Assembly: GCA_030617815.1 (NCBI GenBank)
Contig: JAUWUS010000010.1
Span: 1 to 43,145 of the forward strand
Length of the DNA stretch: 43,145 nucleotides
Source of the DNA: Gammaproteobacteria bacterium
GTDB lineage: Bacteria > Pseudomonadota > Gammaproteobacteria > UBA6429 > Thiohalophilaceae
Direction: 5' to 3'
Shown here: positions 35,255 through 43,145 of the stretch, one piece after another
Layout of the letters: each line of letters starts with the position of its first letter
Numbering within the stretch: the stretch's first letter is position 1
Translations under genes and position numbers: made by a program
The notes under the pieces: model-generated
The model's input: the letters and a program-made list of their open reading frames with translations, nothing else
What the model was told of the DNA's origin: nothing
Database searches by the model: none

Positions 35255-37432
35255 TTAAACAATCAAATTCGCATATTCCATTACTAACCACTTACTTCCC
35301 AAATCATCAAAGTTAATCTGCACCCGTGCATGGCGACCTTCACCTTCATAATTTAACACGACACCTTCGCCAAATTTTTTATGGCAAACACGTTGCCCGA
35401 GTTGAACTGGCGCAGCCTCTTGCACGGCTTTTGCTTTGGTTACATGAGAATAACTTGCCTGGTAACCTGATACCGGTGTAGCGCTGCCTTGCATACGCAC
35501 TTGCTGGGTAAATTCATCGGGGATTTCTGTGATAAAACGTGACGGAGGTGCATATTTTTCTTCGCCGTATAAACGTCTTTTTTCTGCATGGCTGATGGTG
35601 AGTTTTTCCATTGCCCGGGTCATGCCAACATAACAAAGCCGGCGTTCTTCTTCCAAGCGGCCACTTTCTTCTGATGAACGACTGTGCGGAAATAAGCCTT
35701 CTTCCAGGCCAGATAAAAAAACCTGTTTAAATTCTAATCCTTTAGCGGAATGTAATGTCATAAGTTGTACGCTGTCTTCACCTTCATTCGCCTGACCTTC
35801 ACCGGCTTCTAATGATGCGTGTGATAAAAACGCGGACATCTTATCTAATTCAGATTCTTCCCAATCATCTTGTTCAAAGCTACGACCGGCATTCACCAGC
35901 TCATCCAGATTTTCTATTCGGCTACGACCTTTCTCACCTTTTTCTTTTTCATAATGCGGAATCAATCCGCTATGGTGAATAACGTGTTCAATTTGTTCAA
36001 ACAATTCCATTTTATTTAAATCGACTTCCATCTCTGACATTAAATCAATAAATTGCTGTAACGAGCTTAATGCGCGTGAGGTTATCTCACCTTGCTCTAT
36101 TAATTGTATAGTTGCCTGCCACATTGATATGTCATCAGCACGTGCTTTACTTCTGACTAAATCAACGTTTTTATTACCGATGCCCCTGGTCGGCACATTA
36201 ACAATTCTTTCATAGCATGCATCATCACTTTTGTTTGCTAACAAACGTAAATAAGCCAGAGCATCTTTAATTTCCTGGCGTTCAAAGAATTTTAATCCAC
36301 CATATATACGATAAGGTGTACCGGCCAGCATTAACGCTTCTTCAAGCACGCGCGATTGTGCATTGGAACGATACAAAATAGCATTTTCACTTCGCAATCC
36401 ACCTTGATCAGTCCATGCAGTAATTTTATCGACAATATATCGTGCTTCATCTGTTTCATTAAAGGCACTATAAATTTCAATCAGTTCACCATCGCTGCCA
36501 TCGGTCCACAACTCTTTACCCATACGATCAGTATTATTCGCAATCAGGGCATTGGCTCCACCGAGAATATTTCCGGTTGAACGATAATTTTGTTCTAAAC
36601 GAAAATTAGAGGCATTTTTATAATCTTTTGCAAACTTATAAATATTTTCAATTTGTGCGCCACGCCAGCCATAAATAGATTGATCATCATCACCGACGAC
36701 AAATACATTTGCGTTATTACCGGCAAGAATTTTAATCCATGCATACTGAATAGTATTGGTGTCCTGAAACTCGTCCACCAGAATATTTTGAAAGCGTTGT
36801 TGATAGTGTTGCAATACATCGGGACGTTTTACCCATAACTCATAAGCGCGCAGTAATAACTCGGCAAAATCAAGCGAACCATTACGTCGACACATGGCTT
36901 CGTACTCACGATATATTTCAACCATGTGCCGCAGAAAGGTATCATTTTTATGTTCGATATTGTCCGGGCGCAAGCCTTCGTCTTTACGCGCGTTGATCCA
37001 CCACTGCGCTTCCCGTGGCACCCAACGTTTTTCATCCAGACCCATTTCACGCACGACACGTTTTAAGGCACGATGCTGATCCTCAGAGTCCATAATTTGA
37101 AAGGTTTGCGGTAACTCCGCCTCTTTCCAATGTGCCCGCAATAAACGATGCGCAATGCCATGAAAAGTCCCTACCCATATACCACTTGAAGGCATACCCA
37201 ATAGATTTTCGATGCGACCGCGCATTTCTGCGGCTGCTTTATTGGTAAAGGTCACTGCTAAAATACCGTACGGCGAAACATTTTCCGCTTGCATTAACCA
37301 GGCGATACGATGCACCAGTACGCGGGTTTTACCACTACCGGCACCAGCTAAAACCAGAATATTTGAGAGGGGGGCGCACACCGCTTGCCGCTGTGCATCA
37401 TTTAAGGGGTCAATTATGTAAGAAACATCCAT
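35255..37432 (-). CDS. uvrD: DNA helicase II UvrD
   Basis: 725 residues, close to E. coli UvrD. It begins MDVSYIIDPLNDAQRQAV, with Walker A AGAGSGKTRVLV (about 29-40), TFTNKAAAEM, VDEFQDTN (Walker B), GDDDQSIYGWRGA, LEQNYRST, and late motifs VQLMTLHSAKGLEF and VGMTRA. The C-terminal ~60 residues have the Tudor-like UvrD tail (HKKFGEGVVLNYEGEGRHARVQI region). A 3'-5' SF1 helicase for mismatch and excision repair. Gene order after it is unrelated. Confidence 0.96.
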   Translation of the reverse strand: MDVSYIIDPLNDAQRQAVCAPLSNILVLAGAGSGKTRVLVHRIAWLMQAENVSPYGILAVTFTNKAAAEMRGRIENLLGMPSSGIWVGTFHGIAHRLLRAHWKEAELPQTFQIMDSEDQHRALKRVVREMGLDEKRWVPREAQWWINARKDEGLRPDNIEHKNDTFLRHMVEIYREYEAMCRRNGSLDFAELLLRAYELWVKRPDVLQHYQQRFQNILVDEFQDTNTIQYAWIKILAGNNANVFVVGDDDQSIYGWRGAQIENIYKFAKDYKNASNFRLEQNYRSTGNILGGANALIANNTDRMGKELWTDGSDGELIEIYSAFNETDEARYIVDKITAWTDQGGLRSENAILYRSNAQSRVLEEALMLAGTPYRIYGGLKFFERQEIKDALAYLRLLANKSDDACYERIVNVPTRGIGNKNVDLVRSKARADDISMWQATIQLIEQGEITSRALSSLQQFIDLMSEMEVDLNKMELFEQIEHVIHHSGLIPHYEKEKGEKGRSRIENLDELVNAGRSFEQDDWEESELDKMSAFLSHASLEAGEGQANEGEDSVQLMTLHSAKGLEFKQVFLSGLEEGLFPHSRSSEESGRLEEERRLCYVGMTRAMEKLTISHAEKRRLYGEEKYAPPSRFITEIPDEFTQQVRMQGSATPVSGYQASYSHVTKAKAVQEAAPVQLGQRVCHKKFGEGVVLNYEGEGRHARVQINFDDLGSKWLVMEYANLIV

Positions 37433-37520
37433 TTATCTATTCTAACAAAATCTGACATTGGATTGCGGCTTTAAGTGACAACAACAAAAATTAGACTTCA
37501 TTTTTCTTGCCAATAACAGG

Positions 37521-38678
37521 TTATGCCAAAACCACAGGTAATTCTTTAGTTAACTTTTGTTTATCCGCTATCGCTTCTCCGACCAGTGCAAAACCCTGTA
37601 GCTTTCCATTTTTATCAAAATACTGCGCATTAACGCCCGCCTTATCTTTCTTAATGATCCACTCACCTTCAATACCATTAGCCGGTGGTGCCACAACAAC
37701 TGAACAAGTGGGCGTTTTAACCAATACCGGCATTGCCGGATAAGTGACTTCTGTTTTATCGCCATTTAAACTTTTTGCTAACGCGCGTGCAGAGTGCATT
37801 AAAGGCATAACAAAAGGTAAGAATAAACCTGCGACTTCAGCACAATCACCTAAAGCGAATATATCTTTTTTGTTCGTTTCAAGATTTTTATTAACAACAA
37901 TACCATTATTAACCTCGATCCCTGCTTCTTTTGCCAGTTGACTATTAGGCCTTAAACCAACCGCAGATAAAATAACATCAACTTCAAAGCTTGTGCCATT
38001 TTCTAAATCAACTTTAAAAACTGATTCTGCAAAATTAATTTGTTTCGTTTTTTCTCCCAGCAACCAGTTAACGCCCTGTTTAGCTAATGCGGCTTTCAAA
38101 AATTCACCCGCCTGCTCAGGCAATAATCTATTCAATGGCAAGTCAGCCAGATCCAAAATAGAAACATCATAATCTGATAGCACTAAGTCATTGGCAAACT
38201 CACAACCGATTAATCCAGCTCCGATAATCACCACTTTTTTCTTATTAGCAATGGCTTCTCTAAATTCAGCATAACTGGCAAGATCGTTAACGGTATAAAT
38301 TTTATCAGCGGCATTACCTGCAATGGGTAGCTGTATTGAAGATGCACCCAGTGCGAGTACCAGCTGGCTGTATTCGATAGCTTTGTTATCTGAAGTAAAA
38401 ACAACATGATTTTCCGGATCAATTTTGTTGATGCGGGTATGTTTTAAAATTTTGGCATTTAGATCACCGGCCATTTTTTCAGCATTGGCCATCGGTAACT
38501 CATGCGCCATTTTATTTTTTACCAGCGCATTGGACAGCATCGGTTTGGAATAAAAATCAGCTGCGTCATCCGCAATGATCAGCAACTCTGCGGTTGTATT
38601 TAATTTACGAAATTCACGCGCAACATTGTATCCCGCAAGACCACTACCGATAATAATAATAGGAAAATCAGCTTCCAT
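37521..38678 (-). CDS. Rubredoxin reductase (FAD/NAD-dependent)
   Basis: 385 residues from ATG 38678; the nine codons before it overlap rubredoxin and are not needed. FAD motif IIIIGSGLAGYNVARE, NAD motif VVIIGAGLIGCEFAND, and IFALGDCAEV are present. Homologous to rubredoxin-NAD+ reductases of Pseudomonas and Acinetobacter. The rubredoxin gene is 4 bp upstream on the same strand, which strongly supports the role. Together they pass electrons from NADH to an oxygenase or oxygen-reducing enzyme not visible here. Confidence 0.92.
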   Translation of the reverse strand: MEADFPIIIIGSGLAGYNVAREFRKLNTTAELLIIADDAADFYSKPMLSNALVKNKMAHELPMANAEKMAGDLNAKILKHTRINKIDPENHVVFTSDNKAIEYSQLVLALGASSIQLPIAGNAADKIYTVNDLASYAEFREAIANKKKVVIIGAGLIGCEFANDLVLSDYDVSILDLADLPLNRLLPEQAGEFLKAALAKQGVNWLLGEKTKQINFAESVFKVDLENGTSFEVDVILSAVGLRPNSQLAKEAGIEVNNGIVVNKNLETNKKDIFALGDCAEVAGLFLPFVMPLMHSARALAKSLNGDKTEVTYPAMPVLVKTPTCSVVVAPPANGIEGEWIIKKDKAGVNAQYFDKNGKLQGFALVGEAIADKQKLTKELPVVLA

Positions 38679-38682
38679 ACTA

Positions 38683-38850
38683 TTAATTCGTTTGTTCCAT
38701 TTCAAAATCTGATTTTCCTACACCACAATCAGGACAAACCCAGTCATCCGGGATATCCGCCCAGGCAGTACCTGCAGCAATGCCTTCATCAGGTAAACCT
38801 GCTACTTCATCATAAATAAAACCACACACTACGCATTGCCATTTTTTCAT
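38683..38850 (-). CDS. Rubredoxin
   Basis: A 55-residue protein too short for usual ORF cut-offs. Two Cys pairs bind one iron: CVVCGF (Cys6, Cys9) and CPDCGV (Cys39, Cys42). Between them lie YDEVAG, PDEGI, GTAW, and [10 protein letters not shown], all typical. Start [10 protein letters not shown] with GGAGTAACAA upstream. It is the first gene of a pair with rubredoxin reductase, spacing 4 bp. Confidence 0.95.
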   Translation of the reverse strand: MKKWQCVVCGFIYDEVAGLPDEGIAAGTAWADIPDDWVCPDCGVGKSDFEMEQTN

Positions 38851-38920
38851 TTGTTACTCCCAAAATAAGATAGAATATTGCCTTACCTAAATACTAAGGG
38901 CAAAACATATAATTTCAAAC

Positions 38921-40237
38921 ATGCAAATACATTATTTCTTAAAATTTAAGCTTTTATTCTTTTTAACATTGCTAATAGTAAGTTTTAACCCGCGTTGTAT
39001 TTACGCAGAAGAAACACATACGCTTTCAATAAATACAGATACTGAAATTGAATTTACTATCTATAAAGTCTCTGGTGAGCATAAAAATCAAGCTGATACA
39101 TTATTCCTCTGGCTTTACTCCGAAGCGGGCCCACAAAAAGTTGAGCATGAAATTGCCAAACAGCTTGCTAAAAATAATATTGAAGTCTGGCGTATTGATC
39201 TGTTTGCCGCTCATTTTCTCCCCGTTGCCAGTAGTAGCATGGATCTTATCCCGGACACGGATATTAGTGAGCTCATTGAATACGCATTTAAACAAACAGG
39301 TAAAAAAATTATTCCCGTTACAACCGGGCGAGGCAGCTTGCCTGTTTTAAAAGGCGCTAAACACTGGCAAAGAGAAAATAAAAATGGTCACGCACTTGCC
39401 GGTGTTATTCTCATGAGCCCCAAATTTTTTGTTGCCACGCCTGAGCCCGGTATAAAAGGAAAATTGTTCGATATTGTAAAACAAACTAATTTACCCCTTT
39501 TTATTATGCAACCAAAAAAATCTCCCTGGTACTGGAAACTGGAACAAACTATTCCTGCGCTGGAAAAAAGTGGTAGTGATGTTTTTGTACAAAGAATAAA
39601 AGGTGTGCGTGATCGTTATTATTTTCGACCTGATGCTGATGATTATGAAAATAAAATGAGTACTAAACTTCCTGCTGCATTAAAACGCGCGGCTAAATAT
39701 CTGACATCATTACCTTATAAAAAACGCCAACCAAATAATGTCACTACAAAAAATAATGAAGCAGTAAAAATCACAACAGGAAAAAAAGAACGGAAGTTAA
39801 CACTATTCCGCGGCAATCCAATACCGCCAGAGTTAATACTAAAAAACCTTAATAATAAAGTAGTCGATCTTAAAGCCTTAAAAGGGAAAGTTGTTTTAGT
39901 TAATTTCTGGGCCAGCTGGTGTCCTCCTTGTGTTCATGAAATGCCATCAATGGAACGTCTGCAAAAACGATTTTCAACTAAAACTTTTATGATATTGGGC
40001 GTTAATATGGCTGAGGACAAAAAAACCGTCGAGCATTTTTTAAACTCAAAGGTTCGGGTTAGTTTTCCTATTTTATTTGATGAAAATGGCGATGCTTTAA
40101 AACGCTGGGACGTTTTTGCTTTCCCCACCAGCTATGTTATTGATAAAAAAGGTAAAATTCGTTATGCCTTATTTGGCGGTGTTGACTGGGAAAATCAGGA
40201 TATTTTAAATAAAATTTCAAAATTGGTTCATGAATAA
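38921..40237 (+). CDS. Fusion of an alpha/beta-hydrolase-like domain and a TlpA-type thioredoxin domain
   Basis: 438 residues with signal peptide (cleavage near IYA-E). Residues about 30-265 look like an alpha/beta-hydrolase-type fold (repeated strand/helix, LFLWLYSEAGPQ, GVILMSPKFF, LPLFIMQPKKSPWYW), but the nucleophile-elbow area reads TTGRGSLPV with no GxSxG. After a Lys/Asn-rich linker, residues about 295-438 are a TlpA/ResA-like thioredoxin with WCPPC (Trp333-Cys337) and cis-Pro FAFPTSYVID. It is periplasmic. The C-terminal half should reduce disulfides or serve cytochrome c maturation. The N-terminal role is unknown. Confidence 0.82.
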   Translation: MQIHYFLKFKLLFFLTLLIVSFNPRCIYAEETHTLSINTDTEIEFTIYKVSGEHKNQADTLFLWLYSEAGPQKVEHEIAKQLAKNNIEVWRIDLFAAHFLPVASSSMDLIPDTDISELIEYAFKQTGKKIIPVTTGRGSLPVLKGAKHWQRENKNGHALAGVILMSPKFFVATPEPGIKGKLFDIVKQTNLPLFIMQPKKSPWYWKLEQTIPALEKSGSDVFVQRIKGVRDRYYFRPDADDYENKMSTKLPAALKRAAKYLTSLPYKKRQPNNVTTKNNEAVKITTGKKERKLTLFRGNPIPPELILKNLNNKVVDLKALKGKVVLVNFWASWCPPCVHEMPSMERLQKRFSTKTFMILGVNMAEDKKTVEHFLNSKVRVSFPILFDENGDALKRWDVFAFPTSYVIDKKGKIRYALFGGVDWENQDILNKISKLVHE

Positions 40238-40417
40238 CTAAAGTTAAGCATTATAAAAGAGGTTCTTATCAACATTTCAATACGCTTTTAAATTGTAAGT
40301 ATATATGCTATATTCTTTTAGCAATCTAATAAAGCTCCCCTCTTTTATTAAAGCACGCACTAAATCTGCCGTTATCTATACCTCAACTACTGACACAACA
40401 AAAAACAGGTCTTAAAT

Positions 40418-40858
40418 ATGATTTTTTGGACACATAAATTTACCTCTGCAAAAAAAGAACGATTTTATTTACAGGGCATCATTTTCATACTCTTTTATAT
40501 CAGTGCCTCATTAATATCAATCTCACAAGCTAAAGATCTCTATATAACAGATGATTATCTTCAGGGCCTGTCTGATGAAGTCAACAGCCCCGACTATGTC
40601 GAAAAAGCAAAACAGGAATTACTGGAAACTGAAAAACGTGAACAGTCTCAAACTTCTAACTCTGCCGAAATACAAAAAGCATTAATTTCGATGTACAACT
40701 TTGAAGCATTAATCAGAACAAAATATCCATCAAGTCATGCGATCTATTCCAAGCTCCCCACAAGCGCACGTATTCTTATTTTTGATGAGTTTACAAAGAC
40801 AAAAAAACTTTCTACAGCAAAACGCATAATTATTGAAAAATACAAAAAAATAATATAG
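40418..40858 (+). CDS. Small exported hypothetical protein
   Basis: 146 residues. N-terminal basic region followed by one hydrophobic stretch (about 18-36, LQGIIFILFYISASL) ending in SQAKD, read as a signal peptide or anchor. The rest is helical and charged (KQELLETEKREQSQ), with no Cys. No family recognised. It lies 180 bp downstream of the TlpA fusion and 48 bp before the rhodanese gene, same strand. Confidence 0.6.
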   Translation: MIFWTHKFTSAKKERFYLQGIIFILFYISASLISISQAKDLYITDDYLQGLSDEVNSPDYVEKAKQELLETEKREQSQTSNSAEIQKALISMYNFEALIRTKYPSSHAIYSKLPTSARILIFDEFTKTKKLSTAKRIIIEKYKKII

Positions 40859-40906
40859 TGCAAACGAAAAACAAGAAACACATAACTTACTAAAGAGAAC
40901 GATTAA

Positions 40907-41620
40907 ATGAAAATGAATACAATAAGTTACATTTCAGGAGCATTGATTTCACTTACTCTCCTTACCATAAGCAATACAACTTTAGCGCTTGACGTTAATA
41001 TAACCCAAAAAATGTCTTACGCAGCCGTAGACCACAACGGTAAAACTGTTCGCATCGAGCGCATACAAGATCAAAGCAATCATCTCACCGGTGGATTTAC
41101 AAAAACATCACGACAATGCCCCCCTTTTTGTATTCAGCCAATGATCGTTGCTCCCCGGGTTGAAACTTACGGTGAACTCGAGGTTATTCAATTTATTAAC
41201 GATTACGTCAAAACAAGTAAAGGCGTTTTGATTGATGCCCGCACCCCTTCATGGCATGCAAAAGGGACTATACCGGGCTCTGTTAATATTCCCTTTACCG
41301 TTTTTGCTTTAAGTCGTAATGATAAAAAATTGATCGCAACAATGAAAAAATTGGGCGTAGAAAGACGTAAGATAGCAGTAACCGGATACTGGACTGATTT
41401 AAAAGACCTGTTAGGTATTGAGAAAAAACCTAATCCATTTTGGAATTTCAGCAATGCTAAAGAACTTTTACTCTGGTGTAATGGTATGTGGTGTGGTCAA
41501 TCTCCACGGGCTATTCAGGGCCTGCTTAAACACGGTTACCCGGCAGAAAAACTTCACTACTATCGTGACGGCATGCAAGCATGGCAAATCCTTGGCTTAA
41601 CAGTAACCATTCCTGAATAA
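40907..41620 (+). CDS. Periplasmic rhodanese-like protein with two-Cys active loop
   Basis: 237 residues with signal peptide (near TTLA-L). AAAGAGA precedes the ATG. A first part (about 27-95) has CPPFC. The rhodanese domain (about 95-237) has VLIDARTPSWHAKGTIPGSV and an active loop with Cys191, CNGMWCGQS, followed by PRAIQGLLKHGY. The loop carries Cys196 as a second thiol and is not the classic CxxGxRS. Sulfur transfer in the periplasm is likely. It is followed by a strong terminator. Confidence 0.85.
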   Translation: MKMNTISYISGALISLTLLTISNTTLALDVNITQKMSYAAVDHNGKTVRIERIQDQSNHLTGGFTKTSRQCPPFCIQPMIVAPRVETYGELEVIQFINDYVKTSKGVLIDARTPSWHAKGTIPGSVNIPFTVFALSRNDKKLIATMKKLGVERRKIAVTGYWTDLKDLLGIEKKPNPFWNFSNAKELLLWCNGMWCGQSPRAIQGLLKHGYPAEKLHYYRDGMQAWQILGLTVTIPE

Positions 41621-41644
41621 ATTTAAATTAAAAAAGTATATTTT

Positions 41645-41671
41645 AAAGGCGGCTGTTTAGCCGCCTTTTTT
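41645..41671 (+). terminator. Rho-independent terminator after rhodanese gene
   Basis: AAAGGCGGC (41645-41653) pairs with GCCGCCTTT (41660-41668), 6-nt loop TGTTTA, then further T residues. Strong, plus-strand. Confidence 0.92.
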
Positions 41672-41739
41672 ACTGGCTGATTCAAAATAATCTAAATCCT
41701 GCTAAGTCATTGAATAGACAATAATTAGTATGTTTTAGT

Positions 41740-41768
41740 TTGTTCCGACACACTCACAGGTGTACAAT
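41740..41768 (+). promoter_or_regulatory. Candidate promoter of hslVU
   Basis: TTGTTC (41740-41745) and TACAAT (41763-41768) with 17 bp between them. The -10 box is 5/6, the -35 box only 3/6. It is 56 bp upstream of the hslV TTG. I did not find a convincing sigma-32 pair. Confidence 0.35.
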
Positions 41769-41824
41769 CGGCGACCTCAATTATTTAGCTTTTTCTGCAA
41801 TATTCTCTTTAAGGAGAGTTCATC

Positions 41825-42364
41825 TTGGAACAATATCGAGGTACAACCGTCCTATCTGTTCGACGTGGCAACCAGGTTGTTATTGGTGCGGATGGTCAGG
41901 TCACCCTGGGTGACACCGTAATGAAAGGCAACGCACGCAAAGTACGTCGCTTATATGACAATAAGGTTATCGCGGGTTTTGCCGGCGGTACCGCTGATGC
42001 ATTTACCCTGTTTGAGTATTTTGAAGCAAAGCTGGAAAAACATGCCGGGCAACTGGTTCGTGCTGCCGTCGAAATGGCAAAAGACTGGCGTACAGACCGG
42101 ACTCTGCGACGTTTAGAAGCCTTGCTCGCGGTTGCCGATGAGACGGCGTCGCTCATTATCACCGGCAATGGCGATGTAATAGAACCGGAACAAGGCATTC
42201 TAGCCATTGGTTCTGGCGGCAATTATGCTATATCTGCCGCACGCGCCCTGTATGACAATACCGATTTAAGCGCAAAAGAAATTACTGAAAAAGCCTTGAA
42301 TATTGCCGGCGACATCTGCATCTATACTAATCATAACTTTGTGATGGAAGAGCTGGAATACTAA
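41825..42364 (+). CDS. hslV: HslV, ATP-dependent protease peptidase subunit
   Basis: 179 residues from a TTG start with a strong AAGGAGAG 5-7 bp upstream. A short propeptide (MEQYRG) precedes the catalytic Thr of GTTVLSVRR. Family segments: [55 protein letters not shown]. It forms the proteolytic chamber of HslVU. Followed by hslU 47 bp later. Confidence 0.96.
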   Translation: MEQYRGTTVLSVRRGNQVVIGADGQVTLGDTVMKGNARKVRRLYDNKVIAGFAGGTADAFTLFEYFEAKLEKHAGQLVRAAVEMAKDWRTDRTLRRLEALLAVADETASLIITGNGDVIEPEQGILAIGSGGNYAISAARALYDNTDLSAKEITEKALNIAGDICIYTNHNFVMEELEY

Positions 42365-42411
42365 TCTCCCCACCTTTCTGTCTCATTGCACATTTTTAAA
42401 GCGAAATTATT

Positions 42412-43145
42412 ATGTCCCAAATGACACCCCAGGAAATAGTTCAGGAACTCGATAAACACATTGTTGGTCAGGCGGCGGCAAAACGTGCGGTTGCGATTGC
42501 CTTACGAAATCGCTGGCGTCGTAGCCAGGTAGATGAAAAATTACGCAACGAGATCACACCCAAAAACATTTTAATGATCGGGCCGACCGGTGTCGGTAAA
42601 ACCGAAATTGCACGTCGGCTGGCAAAACTCGCACGCGCACCCTTTTTAAAAATTGAAGCCACTAAATTTACTGAAGTCGGTTATGTAGGCCGTGATGTTG
42701 AATCCATTATCCGTGACTTAATGGACATCTCCATCAAACTCACTCGCGAAACAGCAATGGAGCAAGTACAAAGCCGCGCTGAAGATGCTGCTGAAGAACG
42801 CATCCTTGATATTTTACTGCCTCCAGCACGCGATTTTAGTTCAGATGATGCAGCAGAAGAGCAAAACGAAAATCCTACCCGACAAAAATTTCGTAAAAAA
42901 CTGCGGGAAGGGGATCTTGATGAGAAAGAAATTGAAATCGAAATTGATGCCCCGCAAATAGGTGTTGAAATTATGGCACCTCCTGGCATGGAAGAAATGA
43001 CCAGCCAGCTACAGGGCATGTTTCAAAATCTTGGTAATAACCGCAACAAGCGCACTCGCAAACTACCTATTAAACAAGCCTTTAAATTACTCATTGATGA
43101 AGAAGCGGCAAATTTAATTAACGAAGAAGAAATAAAAGAAGAAGC
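42412..43145 (+). CDS. hslU: HslU, ATPase subunit of HslVU (3' end outside window)
   Basis: About 244 residues are visible before the window ends. It begins [20 protein letters not shown], with Walker [13 protein letters not shown] and [18 protein letters not shown], then the start of the I-domain (about 110 on), which is acidic and coil-like. It unfolds substrates and feeds them to HslV. The second half (Walker B, sensor regions) is beyond the window. Confidence 0.96.
   Translation, partial: MSQMTPQEIVQELDKHIVGQAAAKRAVAIALRNRWRRSQVDEKLRNEITPKNILMIGPTGVGKTEIARRLAKLARAPFLKIEATKFTEVGYVGRDVESIIRDLMDISIKLTRETAMEQVQSRAEDAAEERILDILLPPARDFSSDDAAEEQNENPTRQKFRKKLREGDLDEKEIEIEIDAPQIGVEIMAPPGMEEMTSQLQGMFQNLGNNRNKRTRKLPIKQAFKLLIDEEAANLINEEEIKEE

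Noticed and set aside
42681-43019. 112-codon minus-strand Ser-rich ORF
   Set aside because: Antisense shadow of hslU.

Overview
The window reads as chromosomal DNA of a low-to-moderate GC, sulfur-oxidising gammaproteobacterium. The hemX-hemY pair, oligopeptidase A, SrkA, UvrD, HslVU, a metal-rich (non-Cys) HemB and SoxXA all fit that group. No rRNA or tRNA gene was recognised. Species cannot be named from sequence alone.

Layout. 1-2.2 kb: 3' part of hemX and complete hemY. 2.2-9.6 kb: mostly minus-strand genes, namely an orphan sensor kinase, a ferredoxin/flavin reductase, a DUF4136 lipoprotein, a ParA-type ATPase, ubiD and a TIGR04211-type SH3 protein, with a divergent SDR (YeeZ-like) at 4.9 kb. 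A perfect 26-bp inverted repeat sits upstream of ubiD. 9.6-13.2 kb: opdA, srkA and a PilZ protein. 13.7-15.8 kb: two adjacent genes that together carry the four copper motifs of a multicopper oxidase, followed by a convergent metallo-beta-lactamase-fold protein that has lost two metal ligands. 17-21.7 kb: glutathione reductase, small unknowns, gamma-carbonic anhydrase, 2-hydroxyacid dehydrogenase and 3-methyladenine glycosylase. 21.7-25.7 kb: a DUF47-pit-aroE operon and hemB. 25.8-29.5 kb: an isolated mlaC, msrB, soxX-soxA and a TRAP substrate-binding lipoprotein. 29.7-32.6 kb: a PAS-GGDEF-EAL protein.

The clearest accessory region is 32.6-35.2 kb. Three AT-rich genes of unknown role (a four-helix membrane protein, a tail-anchored Cys/His protein and a DUF4262 protein) lie between two divergent copies of the same ~230-bp repeat in inverted orientation. 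The first gene is followed directly by an integron attC-like palindrome. This looks like a small gene-cassette island without its integrase.

35.3-43.1 kb: uvrD, a rubredoxin reductase-rubredoxin pair (the 55-aa rubredoxin is easily missed), a hydrolase-like/TlpA thioredoxin fusion, a small exported unknown, a periplasmic rhodanese with an unusual two-cysteine active loop, and hslV with the start of hslU.

Themes. Envelope redox and sulfur chemistry recur: SoxXA, rhodanese, TlpA fusion, split multicopper oxidase, MBL protein, MsrB, glutathione reductase and rubredoxin. Haem supply (hemXY, hemB) would support the c-type cytochromes. The most promising leads are the split multicopper oxidase, the inverted-repeat cassette island, the TlpA fusion and the MBL protein. 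These are inferences from sequence reading only; no database search was run.
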